Assembly (NCBI GenBank): GCA_963971405.1
Contig: OZ020491.1
Span: 12,518,855-12,582,854 of the forward strand
Origin: Psococerastis gibbosa
Taxonomy: Eukaryota; Arthropoda; Insecta; Psocodea; Psocidae
Direction of reading: 5' to 3'
Length of the DNA stretch: 64,000 nt
Shown here: piece by piece, positions 33,668-46,177 of the stretch
Layout of the letters: every line of letters starts with the position of its first letter
Position numbering within the stretch: position 1 is the stretch's first letter
Notes under the pieces: model-generated
What the model saw: the letters and a program-made list of their open reading frames with translations, nothing else
Databases searched by the model: none
What the model was told of the DNA's origin: nothing
Made by a program: the position numbers and the translations under genes

Positions 33668-36600
33668 CACTCTGGCAAAAATTTGCTAATTGCTGTCCAC
33701 ATTTGGTCGCCTTGTACAAGGAAATTTATCTTCTGGTAAGCCCCTACAAAAACAACAGTTCCAATCGCCTTACTCCGAATGTCTCTAAGGAAAAGATGGT
33801 TTTTTATCCTGTGGTATTTAATTACCTAAAAAGGTCGTGCTCTGCTGATAGATACGGATGAAAGGTAAGGGTTCGTATAAATAATTTTTAGCTTACTTGG
33901 AACCTGTCTTAAAAGACGCTTAATAAAAATTCAAGTTCAAAACAGGTAAGCCATTGTTAACTGAGATATAGGCTAGGCGAATTATCCCAGTTTTCGGCTT
34001 CGTCAAGTAGGATGCACCTAACATAAACAAACAAAAAAGAACACAATTAGTTAGCAAGTTAGTGGGTTAGTTGGTTAGTAAGTTAGTATTATTAGTGTTT
34101 TAGCCAGGCTTGCCTCTCAAAAAATTAAGAAATTAAATTTCACTGCAAATATCCATAAAATGATTCGCCTATATACGACAGGACATGCTTCATATGAAAA
34201 TGCAGAGGGGGGATTTCTTCCAAGGGACGTGACCCAATTTATAACGGTAGGAACAGGATCGATATTTCCCTTGAAATTAGACTTTCTGTTAAAAGAAACG
34301 GCTAGTGAGCGTCTCTTAATTTCTATTATCTTCTTTGTCTAACTACATATGCTTGTAGCAGCCGGTCCTGAACGAAGTAGTGGAGGGGGTGGGTTTTAAT
34401 ATAGGTTTATTGGTTACTACGAAATTCCACTCTTCTCTTTTCGGGATTTTTTTTGTCCGGTTCATTCCACCAAATTGTTTATTGTCAGACCATGCAACCC
34501 TTCTTGAGATAATTTATTAGGGTGGTAGCAAACGAGTTATCCATGTGTTTTGTAGAAGTAACATTCGAAAACGTACTGCCCCTTCTCACCAGTTCTTCAT
34601 TTTCATCCGTTTTCCCGAAATAAATGAAAAGGTCTCGTCCACCTACGTACTACTGGAAAGGGAGTAAATTGTTATAAAAGATTTTCAAAATTTGTGATAA
34701 TTTTTTTGCATTATTTCGTTACCAAACTTTAAACTGCATAGATCAAGTTACTTAAAATCCATATTCTATTAAAATATATTAACTACGCCCATGAATATGT
34801 ACGTTTACGTAATTTGTTTTTTGGGGGAAGTTAATGTGTCCGTTACATACTGTAGACAATTTCTAGAAAAACCACCTGAGGCGTCATTTGGGGTCTCAGG
34901 GGGCGGGGGGTGGTCAATCCTCCTCTTGCGATTCAAAAAAATACGACATTGACCCGGTTTAACGAGGAAATCGTAAAAAATTTATTTAATTGTCATCTTG
35001 CCCCCCCTCTGAAATGCCGATGAGAACCTCGTACTGTAAACTAAATGACTATGAAATGGTAATTTAGTTATAATTGTTAAATTTAAGCTTAGGTCAAATA
35101 AACTTGACAAGTACAATTTTGGAAATAATAAAAGTAATAGTACTGAGCCACAAAACCTAACTACTGTAAACTGAAAAGGTGAGATTTCTTATGATAGTCA
35201 ACAACCTACTTTTTAACATTCATAAGGTGATCTGTAACAAATTTCAGACTACTTGGTCGTTATCATGCTACTGTGGATGTCCTATACGACTACTAAAGGA
35301 CACGTCTACATCAACTGAATGGAACATCTTCATTATGGAGGCAATAATTTAAAACCTATTCTGTCACCTCTTTTACAACTTCACTATTCATCTGAAATGG
35401 GTCCATCTATTAGCCACGCAGCCACCTGCCCTAACCCGTAGAGATACCTACTAAAAATGACTGAGCAGGTATATCGTAGGTTCGCAGCTGAGAAGGTGAC
35501 CTGTCTTTTGGTCTTACCTTTTCCGTCTTAAATGATGACTTAACCATGATATGATATACGGTATAAATGTAGTTTAATATATCATAGGCTACAAATATTT
35601 CAATTAAACTATCGTTGATATGTACAGTTAGGTCTAAGAGAGCGCCATAGGCCCTTCGCTGTATCTAGATTTTTTTTCTTTCAATGTAGACTTTATTATT
35701 ATTGATTATTATTATTACTATCAACCATAAGTAGGTAAGCTTCTAGATAACCAGGAATTTGCCTGTTTACTTTTCCAGGTCTGTCGTTACTGAGTAAAAA
35801 TTCACATGTAATAAGGAGTTGATTCCATCAACCCCACTTCAAATTTATTTTCTTTTGTAGTTATGCGTACTGTACGCGGCATGTAATAGTACTTCCTTCT
35901 GACTTTGGGGATTAGGGCATAGAAAATTCAATATCTATAGCATTTTCTCCTAATCCTTTCTCTAAAATCCCACTATTGAAGCATCCTAGAATTAGTATGC
36001 CATATGTGTAATATAGAGACGTAATAACTTCATGCCTTAGACTGATAGATACGGCGATAAAGGCATTATCGTATAGTATAATCGGTGCATAACAGAATAT
36101 TACAGGGGTTCATAAACCTGTATGATGCCAAGTCCAATGTCAGGGCAATTACCACATTATTAGCATGGGGAACAATGGGTAAGAGAGCGGACAGCGTGGG
36201 AGTGTTTGACCGGGTGAAGATCCGGCAGTCTCTCTGTCCGTGTCCATTAGTTTGTTTACATTCTGAAGACTTTTTATTTACCGTTTATTTCCTTCCCACA
36301 GAGATATGTGATCCGATGCGTGTGCACTGAGCAATTAAGAGAGTTGTTACGCATTAGAACTTTAATACTGCACTCGGGAAGGCGGGGCAGCGGAGCTTCA
36401 GTTTAATAATAAATAAATTTATAAATCTCTATTAAATCATACAATCAAGCAATCAACAAGTAATTGTTAAAAAAGTATAAAGTAAAACAGTAAAATCGTC
36501 AAAATTTTGTCATAATCAGACGGTTTTGTCATTGTGCTAGTATCTCAGTGACAGTGTAGAAAGCTTTCTCTAAGAGTTGGTCTCTAAGCAATTTAGGGAT

Positions 36601-36890
36601 GTTAGTAATGACACACTCCTTAGTCCTTACCAAAGTCATCACGAATGAGGTGAAAATTATCCAGCCGTATACTCACTCCTCTTCCCAGTCTGACTCTGCC
36701 AAGGTAGTATGTTCGAATTCCACGCAGCCACTGAAGATGTCTTTCACAATTGTAGGCGTAACGTCTGGTTATGTAAGTTCTATTCAACCACGGGATATCA
36801 TAGTTCTCTCCCGCATTACTGCTCATACCATCGCGCCGATCTTCTGAGTTGAAAAAAATAACCACCAGATGAAGTATAACGTTTTGGAGG
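33668..36890. other. No gene seen
   Basis: The longest stretch without a recognised repeat. Frames reach about 80 codons (34160, 36085, 36599 and the opposed 36620) with no family motif. A short tandem of GTTAGTAA-like units lies near 34050-34095. Low-copy sequence or unknown elements. Confidence 0.4.
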
Positions 36891-36893
36891 GCT

Positions 36894-37395
36894 AGGTCAA
36901 TGACCCCATTGATTATTTTATTATTGTTTCCTTCTGCATGCGTTTCTTTCTTTCTTTCGCCGACTCAAAAACTGAGAATTGCTTAATATTGACGCATTGT
37001 AGTCGGCACAATAACATATTCTGGCCTAGGCCTACTTATAGTGGCCCATTGGCCATTGCCCAATGTCAACGACCCCATGGATTTCAGACATTATTATTTT
37101 AGTATTGTTTCATTCTTCATCCCTTTCTTTCTTTCTTTCGCCGACCCAAAATCCGAAACTTGCTTACTATTGGCTCATTGGAGTCGGCATAGTTACAATA
37201 ATTACTTAATAAATAAATAAATACTTATTTTCCATTTGGCCATTGTCCAATGTCAACGACCCCTTTGATTTTTTCACATTGTTGATATTGTTTCCGCATG
37301 AATTTTTGATGTACATTGGCCAACTGGTTGGCGTCCTCAATGTCAACCCACCCCGGCTACAAGCGATAATGGAGAAGCTGCTACAAGCTTAATAC
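36894..37395 (-). repeat. Repeat C3, tandem duplicated with CTTT tract
   Basis: Minus-strand family C sequence in about 2.5 units. AATGACCCCATTGAT, CGTTTCTTTCTTTCTTTCGC and TGTAGTCGGCAC (36897-37012) recur diverged at 37066-37193. A third partial unit (AATGTCAACGACCCCTTTGA) follows at 37249. Period about 170. The 3' part of C (CAACCCACCCCGGCTACAAG) ends the array. Confidence 0.6.
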
Positions 37396-37470
37396 ATAAT
37401 GTAACAGATGTGACCAAGTGCGGATGCGAGTAGCCAGTATTTATCCGACTTTTTTAATCCTTAACCATGG

Positions 37471-37695
37471 ACTCGTATCTGTACTTGGTTAAGTCATGCT
37501 TTCGCCTGTTACATTGTCTCAATGATAAGCTAGTCTCAGCTTGTCCTTTATCGCTTGTAGCCCGTGTAGATTGACACACAGTTTGGCAATGGCCATAAAT
37601 GCATACGGAAACAATATAAATAATGTCCGAAATACATGGGGTCGTTGGCATTAGACAAGGGACCAATAAGGTTCATAAAATGTCCTTCAGGACAT
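37471..37695 (+). repeat. Repeat C2, reference-like copy
   Basis: The most complete uninterrupted C copy, 225 bp: ACTCGTATCTGTACTTGG, CAGCTTGTCCTTTATCGCTT, GTCCGAAATACATGGGGTCG and CAGGACATTA. SINE-sized, without recognisable RNA polymerase III boxes or coding frame. Confidence 0.65.
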
Positions 37696-37811
37696 TAAAA
37701 ATTCTTAACCAATTACTTCTGTGAGTCTAAGCACTAGATACAATGAAATGCATAAAATAAACGTCTGATCACCGCTGAAAAAAATTTCCGGATTCATTGC
37801 ATAGTATCTAA

Positions 37812-38079
37812 GGCTGTGTGATTTTACTTCATATTTGATTTTCTCATTGACGTTGGTTTTGTTTTAAGGAAACTATTATGAAGATATATAACTTATCTAT
37901 TTTAAATTTAGTTGTAATATGGTAGCAGACTCTTTTTAATCACATTTGACGTCTGCTACCATATTATAACTTAATTTAAAATAGATAAGTTAAGTATCTA
38001 CATAATAGTCTCCTTAAAACAAAACAAACCTCAATGACAAAATCAAATATGAAGTAAAATCGCCGGTGGAATAGCCGCC
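37812..38079. mobile_element. MITE M4, same family as M3
   Basis: Shares with M3 ATTTTACTTCATATTTGATT, the GTTTTGTTTTAAGGA arm and the right end CGCCGGTGGAATAGCCGCC. Its left terminus is eroded. At its centre is an extra inverted pair, ATGGTAGCAGAC and GTCTGCTACCAT. A nearly identical motif occurs inside the arms of M1 and M2 (GTGGTAGCAGACATT). Confidence 0.7.
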
Positions 38080-38957
38080 AAACTAAACGGTGACCTATTT
38101 TAGTTGGGCATTGATTCTCGGATATTTAGTAGGACTAATTGAATATGGCCGACCATCAGTGGCAGTCCTCATTAGAAAATCAATTGGGCACAGACCCTAA
38201 TGGAGCCCTCCCATACTACCAACATTGGAGATATTAATGATGCGAGCTTGGCGCCAGCAATACATACTGTAAGTTGCCAGGTTTGCCCACCATTTGTTAT
38301 TATTATTACAATGGCCTTACAACCTGATAGTTATTATTGATGTTTTTTTGTTAATTATATTAAAATGGTTTTCGTCTCCCGCCCTTCAATTTAGTTTTGA
38401 ATTAAAACAGTCTGATTTAAAATTTCTATGCATATTATAGTGCAATGTTCGTAATGGAGAGGCCTGTCCGCGGCTTAGTGAAAACTTTTCTAATTTAAGT
38501 TCATTATGTTTGTCAAAGCAGGAGGGGAAATGAGTAGAGTTTGCTCCATTTTTCGATTTCTTCTGCAGAAACGGATGCCTGATTATCACAGATAAGATTT
38601 AGTTACTCGTGACTTCCTGGTATTTTATTTGAAAGAAGAATAAATACGGTACTATGAGTTTTTTGTGCCACTTTTATGTTTAGTTTGTCTGATTTTCAAT
38701 TTATCGTTACTGGCACAAGCTGACGAGTTAGTATAGTCTGGGATGATGAGCCGTGGTTGATCTGAAGGTGTTCTTCCAAACGTTTCGTCAACACCTGCGG
38801 TCGAAATCTTCAGGGGCACTGTGTAGACTTATAATATTGTACCTCGGAGGCTCCGCAGCAACTCAATACGCTCTCAGACCAACCTATCATCCTGTATTTT
38901 ACTGCTTCGTTATGTAACTCCGGCCGTGAAAGGTTTTGTATTGTTTTTAAGGTTTGT
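38080..38957. other. No gene seen
   Basis: Contains one arm of the inverted repeat also seen at 2444 (near 38890-38915). No gene. Confidence 0.4.
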
Positions 38958-39253
38958 TGCATACAAACAATTTAATGAATGTATCCGATTGACCTGATCA
39001 GTCGCCTCACTAAGTTACCTAATGGGTACTTGAATCGAGTGACGGGTAGAGGTTGAAAAACCTGAGGCAGGGGTTTGTCATGAACACTTTCTTTTTTTGA
39101 GCAGCAGTCTCCAAAGTCCGAATTGCCATGATGATCGCCAATCTGCGATAGAAGAAGCATTAAATGGAGAAGTCGAGTTACGACACGTCTCCGATCGCAC
39201 GGTGCGTAGCGACTAGCACAAGTACAAGCACACTACCACCGTGCCATCGAAGC
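38958..39253 (+). repeat. Repeat B5, interrupted by ~137-bp insert
   Basis: The two halves of a B copy (CATACAAACAATTTAATGAA to CTAATGGGTACTTGA, and GAGTTACGACACGTCTCCGA to CTACCACCGTGCC) are separated by an unrelated insert at about 39034-39171. TCGAGT borders both sides. The insert reads open on the minus strand (LLLSQIGDHHGNSDFGDCC), but I do not recognise it. Confidence 0.6.
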
Positions 39254-39289
39254 CAATTAAAATTTGATTTTAGTTCATTAAGAATTTCT

Positions 39290-39383
39290 AGCCATTGGCA
39301 AAGTGGTTCACTCCTCGATGTCAACCCACACCGACTACAAGTGCCAATGGGAAAGCTCAGATATGCTTACCATTTACATTAAC
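39290..39383 (-). repeat. Repeat C5 fragment
   Basis: GATGTCAACCCACACCGACT and ATGGGAAAGCTCAGATATGC match the 5' half of family C in reverse. Confidence 0.55.
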
Positions 39384-39709
39384 CAAGTATGGAAACAGGT
39401 CCAAATTTTATACCTCCTAACCTGCTAATATTGTATTATGTTTCTCTTCTCTTGCGTCACATGAAAAAATCGACAATCCAGCTTTCAACAGCCCGCCATA
39501 AGAAGTTTTACTACACAAATGATAATTTGAACTTGTCAGTTCTGTCCTGGACAGTAAAGAGCTTTCGTGCCTACCTTTGCTTTCATATCACAATGGAAAT
39601 ATGAGATCTGGAAGGGTTGTGGGAAAGGAAAGTGGCATACTGGGGTGAAATGCGATCGGCCTCATTGTTGACAGGGGTGCCAACTTTGTTCAGGGCAATT
39701 TCGTTCAGG

Positions 39710-40018
39710 ACATGTAGAGCAGTGGCACGGACTCCGACTTTCACCCGAAAGGTTTGAGGTCCACACTAACTACAAAATGGCCATGCTTATCAAGTCTGTG
39801 CGATACCACGCTTACGGCTGTAATATCATATGTGATTGTGAACATATCATGTACTTATTTGCATCCGAAGCAGGGCTTGCTACATATTCTAGCCATGCTT
39901 TGGAGGGCATATAAAGCAAGTGGCCCGGACGTTCCTAGTTGAGTGTGAGAGAAGATTTTATAGTTCTAGCTCCGCAAATTTGGCTTATATTAGAAGTAAG
40001 ACAATATTTATTCATTCA
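39710..40018 (+). mobile_element. SINE A5, interrupted
   Basis: tRNA-Glu SINE (GTAGAGCAGTGGCACGGAC, GACTTTCACCCGAAAGG). The B box has decayed to GGTTTGAGGTCC. About 90 extra bases lie in its middle. CTACAAAATGGCCATGCTT before and CTACATATTCTAGCCATGCTT after look like a duplicated SINE segment, so the extra DNA may have come by insertion with a target duplication of about 20 bases. Confidence 0.7.
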
Positions 40019-42423
40019 TAACTTTTTAGCTGCTTTCGTTATCAGTATCTCAATTCAACATTGCTAATACAGGATGTGTCAGGCCACCATTAACTTAAAA
40101 TTCAAGGCAGTCAGTAATACCTTCTTGTTATATAATAAGTAATAATAATAATGTAATAATAATAATAATAAGACCTTCTTGTTCGAACACAGCCCTAGGT
40201 AAGGCAATTTTGAATTCTTTCCTCTTTCCTTTATTAATTAAAGGTACTTTTATTTTTTATTAATCAAAAAACGCAATACAGTTAGTAAATATCCGAGGGC
40301 CACACTAAGTGCACCATGTGAATGGGACTTGCGTCGTGGCTCTTATAACTATTACAAAACAAAAACATTACAAAACATTAATTATAAATAATGGTCTAAA
40401 ACACTTCCAGTTATATATATATATTTTTTTTTTGTAAATTCTGAACTTAAAGAATTTTTGAAATGCGTAGATATCCCCTATTTTCGATTATATCCCCCCC
40501 CCCCCCCCCGCGGAGACCCCGGAACCCTTTGCTTGCAACAATATCACCGCACCCCACCCCCTCTTGCGTATCCGATGCGCGGCAAAAATAGCAATGATGG
40601 TTTGTGAACGCGAGTTCGACCCCCTACAAAAAATCTTGGCTACGGCCTCGGTCCTATTAAGATAAAAAGAAAATTGTCTTTATTTTCCATTTGGGCGAAG
40701 TTTGGGCCTTTCAGCCCTCTCCTAGAATGAACTTAAGCGGCCTAGGGTTTGGCAATAACTTGGATTGAAGCATTGAAGGCATCCTTTTGAGATTGTTCAG
40801 TCTTTTAGTCTTTCGTAGGAGTTGCCGCGTGAAAAATCAGGAACAGAATGTCAACCTACAGATTTGTATCCTGCATGTCCATAACATATTCCTTTCAAGG
40901 ATTTATGAAAAAATTGTGGGTGTGGGTTACTAAACATGGAAGACAACATGCTTGCAGGCGCGTTTAAAGTGAAAATTGTATAGATGTAGCTACAAGTATC
41001 AGAAACCTGGGTTGAAAACCACTGTAATTCACTGGACCTTAAACACTGTCATAAGCATTACCTGAGGTGCTCTAATCATATACTTACTGCCTCGTCCTGG
41101 GTCATTTTTCTATTATGCAATTTAAGGAGGGACTACGAGCTCCTTTATGCCCCGCATCTGACATATTAGGCTGGCATCAGACGAGACAGTTGGCCGGCTT
41201 GTACACGAAGAGTTGGCTTTAGCGTGGAGGGTAGCGTAGGAGAATTTAAAGTCGATCGGGGCCATGGCCTTTTAAGAGCAGACTGCAGGCCTTCATGGGA
41301 AATCTTTACACACTTTTGGAAAACAACACTATTATCGACGCTCTGTATGTTTTGTACAACCTACAGTGCCCTATTTATTCGATAGGGCGGGCCCTTTGTG
41401 ATTTTGGGAAGTTCAGTGCTTGCATTAAATTATCGCATAATATCGATATATTATTGCGCGTCAGCACCATCTTGTCTCTCAGACTCTCACATGTGGAAAT
41501 TACCTATATTGGTATGAAGGGGTAGATTCTCCAGTAGCATCATGTGACTCCTTTGTAAAGATACGGGTTTGAAAGGTCTAAAGATTTTGTGAGATTTGGC
41601 TGGCCGACATATGCACTGCTGAAACTTATATGAATGACAATGTGGGCCCTTGATTTCTCCTGCAAGAGGCCACCTATGTAGACCTAATTAACGGCTACAC
41701 TTCTTTTCAAAGCGTATACTAATAAATATCAAAAAATACTGTACCTGACGGATGTGTATACCTTGATATATGAGGTACACGGCCTGTATGGGAGCAATGA
41801 CATTATGTGTTGGTAATAGATGTCATGTTCGAACCCTCATCCTCCGGGCAGGCTTCACACTCATTACTCACTGGACCATTTCAAAGACAACACACCTCGG
41901 GACTTTAATTATAAATACCATAGAGTAAGATAGATGATGTTGTGAGACGCCCCTGGTTGGGCTAGGTTGCATTGTTTTGTCATTGATTAAAGATAGGGCT
42001 GACTGTGTCTGGTGCCCTTTATGCTAGGCTGTACAATACAGAGCGAGAGGTGTATCTATTCAACGAAAAACCATAAGGTTTGCATTGCCTTGACATGAAT
42101 GCGATAACTAGATGTGTCGCTGTTTAGGCACTTCAGCTCTAAAAACCATGGAGCTAATAAAACTATGTCTATGCTAAAAACAGACGCTGTAATGCGACAG
42201 CTCATTTAGATCTGGAGGGCTGATAGCGGATTCTCTGTATTGGCCACTGCTTGATTTGGGATCCCCTAATGAGCCTGGCAGCCCCTACAGTTGCAAATAG
42301 GCTGCCCATTTCTGGCTCGCAAATGTATTTTTTTATGTCAAATTTTGGACTTTCCTTTAATGCCAAGTCCCAAATCTTTCTTTTATGGAAGAAAGAAAGA
42401 AAATTGTCTTTAATATGTATATA
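40019..42423. other. No gene seen; foldback relic
   Basis: At about 40485-40655 a C-run (40495-40509) and a TTGGCTACGGCC end look like the remains of an F-type foldback. ATA microsatellites lie near 40138-40172. No coding feature. Confidence 0.4.
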
Positions 42424-43328
42424 CATGGTCTGTAAATAAAGTAATGAGACGAAATTTTTTAAATTTTTACACTGACATATATTTAGATTTCAATTTGATA
42501 TCCCTCGAAGTAGTTCCTTTGTGGGTTGATACAGCACTGGAGGCGGCTTTTCTACTCTTCAAAGCAGTGCTGGAACTCAGATTCCAGGATGGCCTCCAGT
42601 TTTCTGGTTACGGCGGATTTAATGTTTTCAGTGGTACCAAAATGACGTCCTTTGAGCTCATTTTTTATCCTGGGGAACAGGAAGAAGTCACAAGGACTCA
42701 CATCGGGTGAATAGGGTGGTTGAGGAGTTTATGCTGGTCAGATATTCATTGATTGACATCGCTGTGTGACATGGCGCATTGGCATGATGCAGCACCCAAT
42801 TGTTCTTGATGTTTGGTCGCGCTCGCATGACCCTTTTTCGAAGTTTAACAGTTGTGTGGTTTAAATTTAATTTATCTGCGATCATTCTGATTGCCAAACG
42901 TCGATCGAAACGCACAAGGGCCCGCACTTTGTCAATGTTTTCATCCAACTTTGCAGTTGAATTTCCTCCGCTGCGGGATTCGTCTTCAAACATCTCCCGA
43001 CCCTCTGAAAATGCCTTAAACCATCGATAAACCTGTGCCCTTGATAAAGAAGTATTCCCATAAGCCTGTTGAATTTTTGAAAAATTTTCACTCGCGCTAT
43101 ACCGGAGTTTCACACAAAGCTAAATTCTGCCCGCTCATTTTCGTGACACACTCTTAAAACAAGTTTTTCTAAAGTACACACAAAATTTGAGGTAGTAACG
43201 CTACGAACTCCAAACTTGCACTGAATGCTCATTGCACATCGATCTTGAATGCCTGAAATTTTCGAAATGCACGTTTAATCCAGTCAAGAGCTATAGCATC
43301 AGTCTCATTACTTTATTTACAGACCTCG
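42424..43328 (-). mobile_element. Mariner element, internally deleted, both ends intact
   Basis: 27-base inverted ends (GGTCTGTAAATAAAGTAATG inside each, 25 of 27 matching) lie at 42424-42450 and 43302-43328. TA flanks both sides (42422-42423, 43329-43330), the canonical mariner target duplication. Total 905 bp against about 1.3 kb for intact mariners. With both ends intact it could in principle be mobilised by a related transposase. Confidence 0.9.
42483..43113 (-). pseudogene. Mariner transposase pseudogene
   Basis: The N-terminal helix-turn-helix region is readable (LSRAQVYRWFKAF, FEDESRSGG, LAIRMIADKLNLNHTTV). About 120 residues are then missing, joining HTTV to RKRVMRARP. This removes the first catalytic Asp. 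The second catalytic Asp is changed to Ala (HHANAPCHTA in place of HHDNAP). A frameshift follows near 42720. The C-terminal part is in another frame (PYSPDVSPCDFFLFPR, third Asp present), with an in-frame stop (EE*KSR). It ends with NYFEGYQIEI and a stop at 42483. It cannot make an active enzyme. Confidence 0.9.
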
Positions 43329-44908
43329 TATATTTATAATCCAGTTCTTTACCCACTGTGCCGGTTCTTCCAGCTAACTTGAAAAATATTGTTGAATAGC
43401 TGTATAGTCTGAAATGGATAAAATTTACCGGCAGTTCCAGCAGACACCTGCAAAACCACCGACGGAAGAAGAGATCGTGGTACATAAATAACTAGAAGAC
43501 TCGTTTCAGGAATATTTATAGAGATAATTGAATGGTAGAATGATTCGCAAAACGAACCGCCCTGTGAAAACCTTAAGGCGTTACACAGCATAGGTCATTA
43601 TCTTGTAGAGTTGGACGGTGTCGTAATTTCTAAAATAACAGTGATGAAGCACCTTCAGCGAGTGTATTTAAGCAATACATGTTGATTGACCATTCCAGAT
43701 TTTTGCATTTAATTATCAAGTACAGGGTTTGCATTATCTTGCCATTGCAGAGTGGTTAAAATACTGAGTTGACAGTCTTATGTCTGGAAGCTGCCACCCG
43801 GCTAGCCTCTTTTTATGTTACCATTCAGGCTGACTCCTTCCCATACTATAATCAAGTATCACTAATTTAATCGATACTATATGTGTTTGTTCTATTTCGA
43901 CCCACAACTCCCCCCCCCCCCAATAAAATTGGCTGGATCCGTCCCTGATTACCACAACCACATATCAAATTGTAGAGGAACATTCCTTCTATATTGACCA
44001 ACTCCTCAATGGTAGCTCTACTATAGTCTGATGTCTTGCGAAAATGAAATTTATACACCTGTAAGGGTTTCCCTTCCGGTTATCTCTTAATACCTTTAAT
44101 TTCAGCGTTCATAATACGATTACTCATTGCTAACCTTTACTGAAGGACACCGGAGTAAATTCATAAACATAATAAATTGCCGTGCTATAAATAGTTGTAG
44201 CACGCCTTTATCGCCATTTAAGATCTGTGTATAAATTAATTAGTACACGAGTTTGTGCAAAAAACGTCCACAACGTCAGCGAGGCCAGTATGGAGAATCG
44301 CCCACTGTATGTGGTATACTGAAGTTGACTCATAAGAGCGGGAGCTCCCAGAGGTGCAGTCACTGATGTTAATTTCTATAGATGGCGCATCCTTGCATGG
44401 TGCGGGACCCATACCGGTAGTCGGTACCTGCTTTAGCAGTAGACAACAAATTATACCAATCAAAAATAAACAAAGAAGGAAATCTGACTTTTTTATATTT
44501 TTCTATAGAGGGGAACGTAGATATTGGTCACCGAAGAACAGTTGTTATTGTTTTATTTGATTAATTAAGTAAGTTAAAAATATTTGGTCTATGGAAAAGA
44601 ACTACTTCATGCACAATATCATAACGTATTTTTAATTTAATTGTTGAAGTTATTTAATGAACTTATCGGAGGGGTTATTTCACGCATTGTACAGTTCAGA
44701 AATGGCAGCACCAAAAAGTAAAAATACCCTGTGACATTGGGTATGAATCAGACTTCTACAACGTCCATAGTTAAATATTTATAGCTTACGTAGCCTATAA
44801 AAATAGAAACTGACTGATTTTTTTGGTGATTATAATATCCGCATTACATATCCTCTTATTAATCAATAAACTAGAGAGTACAATGTTTTTTTTTTTTTAA
44901 GTTAAGTC
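43329..44908. other. No gene seen; foldback relic
   Basis: A C-run with AATAAAATTGGCTGGATCC (about 43911-43951) is the end of a G-run foldback element on the minus strand. Otherwise no recognisable feature. Confidence 0.4.
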
Positions 44909-44945
44909 GCATACAAACAATTTAATGAATGTCTCCGATTAACTC
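44909..44945 (+). repeat. Repeat B6 fragment
   Basis: CGCATACAAACAATTTAATG and ATGTCTCCGATTAA match one end of family B. Confidence 0.5.
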
Positions 44946-45025
44946 TTAGAACTGGTGAAGAATTTTGTCTGTTGTATTATTTGGGATGTTGGTCCAAATG
45001 CCCGGCGAAGGTAAGGCACTTTCTA

Positions 45026-45058
<33 letters not shown>

Positions 45059-45946
45059 GCACCCATTAGGGTAGGGTGAAATTGTTTTCTTGTATGTTGA
45101 GCCTCGAACTTATACCTTCCGTTTCATTCTAGTTCTCTGTTAACTGGACTATTCATGACTTGCGTTGTATGCAGAATTGTCCCATTTTAACCATCTCAAG
45201 TTTATAATGCAAATGTTTAATAAAAAATAAATTAAACAAAGTTGGAAATGACGCGTTTGTTTTGTCGGTGACACGATACTTTTCAATTATGTTGTCAGCA
45301 AAAAGGTTAATATTTTCCCTTTTTTTTACTGCAATAAAAGCACAGCTTTGTGGAAAACATTATTGTCTGCTGCTAAATTGGGTACCAGTTAGTCACGGCT
45401 AAGAAGATGTTCCGCTTAAACTTAACATATGGACATCAAGGTTTTGGCGCATCTATTGGTGAATTTAAATCATTGGGTGCAGTCCTATTGAGAAGAGCAA
45501 AGACCACCAAGTCCCACACAATGGGGGGTCTCGTACATCCAGCAAGCAAAAGGTCGGGTGTGCCAAAATAATGTGCCTATCTGAAGCAAAGGTCAATTCT
45601 ATACGCCAGGTACCGCCTAGTGGAATTCTGAATTTATAAGAAATGAATATTCATGCGTAATTTAAGAAAGTCTATATAATTTGTGTGTCTTTGACAAACA
45701 TGAATTATTATTAATTTAGAAATGTGTTGGCGGCATAATTAAATTAGCGACTGACTTGGTAATTGAGGTAGGGAGTGGAAAAGTGCAATGACATAAATTT
45801 ACACTTTCTCATTCAGTCTTCTGTCGTTTCTATTTTCTCAATTATCGGGCATTTTTTTGTCCAGTAAAGACAAATGGTATAAATTACTGTAAATTAATTG
45901 CCGCCTCGCTTTTACCGCAACATTGACCACTGTTATATGCAGGGCC
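44946..45946. other. No gene seen; AAT microsatellite
   Basis: An AAT tandem of about ten units lies near 45027-45057. No gene. Confidence 0.4.
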
Positions 45947-46102
45947 GTACCCAGGGGGTGGTCCATGGGGTCCGGACCCCTCTGAAATAAATTTTTGTAT
46001 TTAAACCTGTATGGTTTGAAGAATTTATCCATTAATTCATCAATAAATTACGTTAAAAAAAATGTTTCCCCCCCCCCCCGAAATCAAAACCTGGGCACGG
46101 CC
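45947..46102. mobile_element. Foldback element F2
   Basis: Ends GGCCGTACCCAGG and CTGGGCACGGCC, with GGTCCGGACCCC on the left and a run of about ten C residues near 46068-46079 on the right. The core TTAATTCATCAATAAATT matches F1 in reverse orientation. Non-coding. Confidence 0.7.
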
Positions 46103-46177
46103 TTGGTTATATGTATACGCATTTTATAGTGAATTTTATTAACAGAATTTTTGTTGCGTGACTGTGAGCACCAGTAA

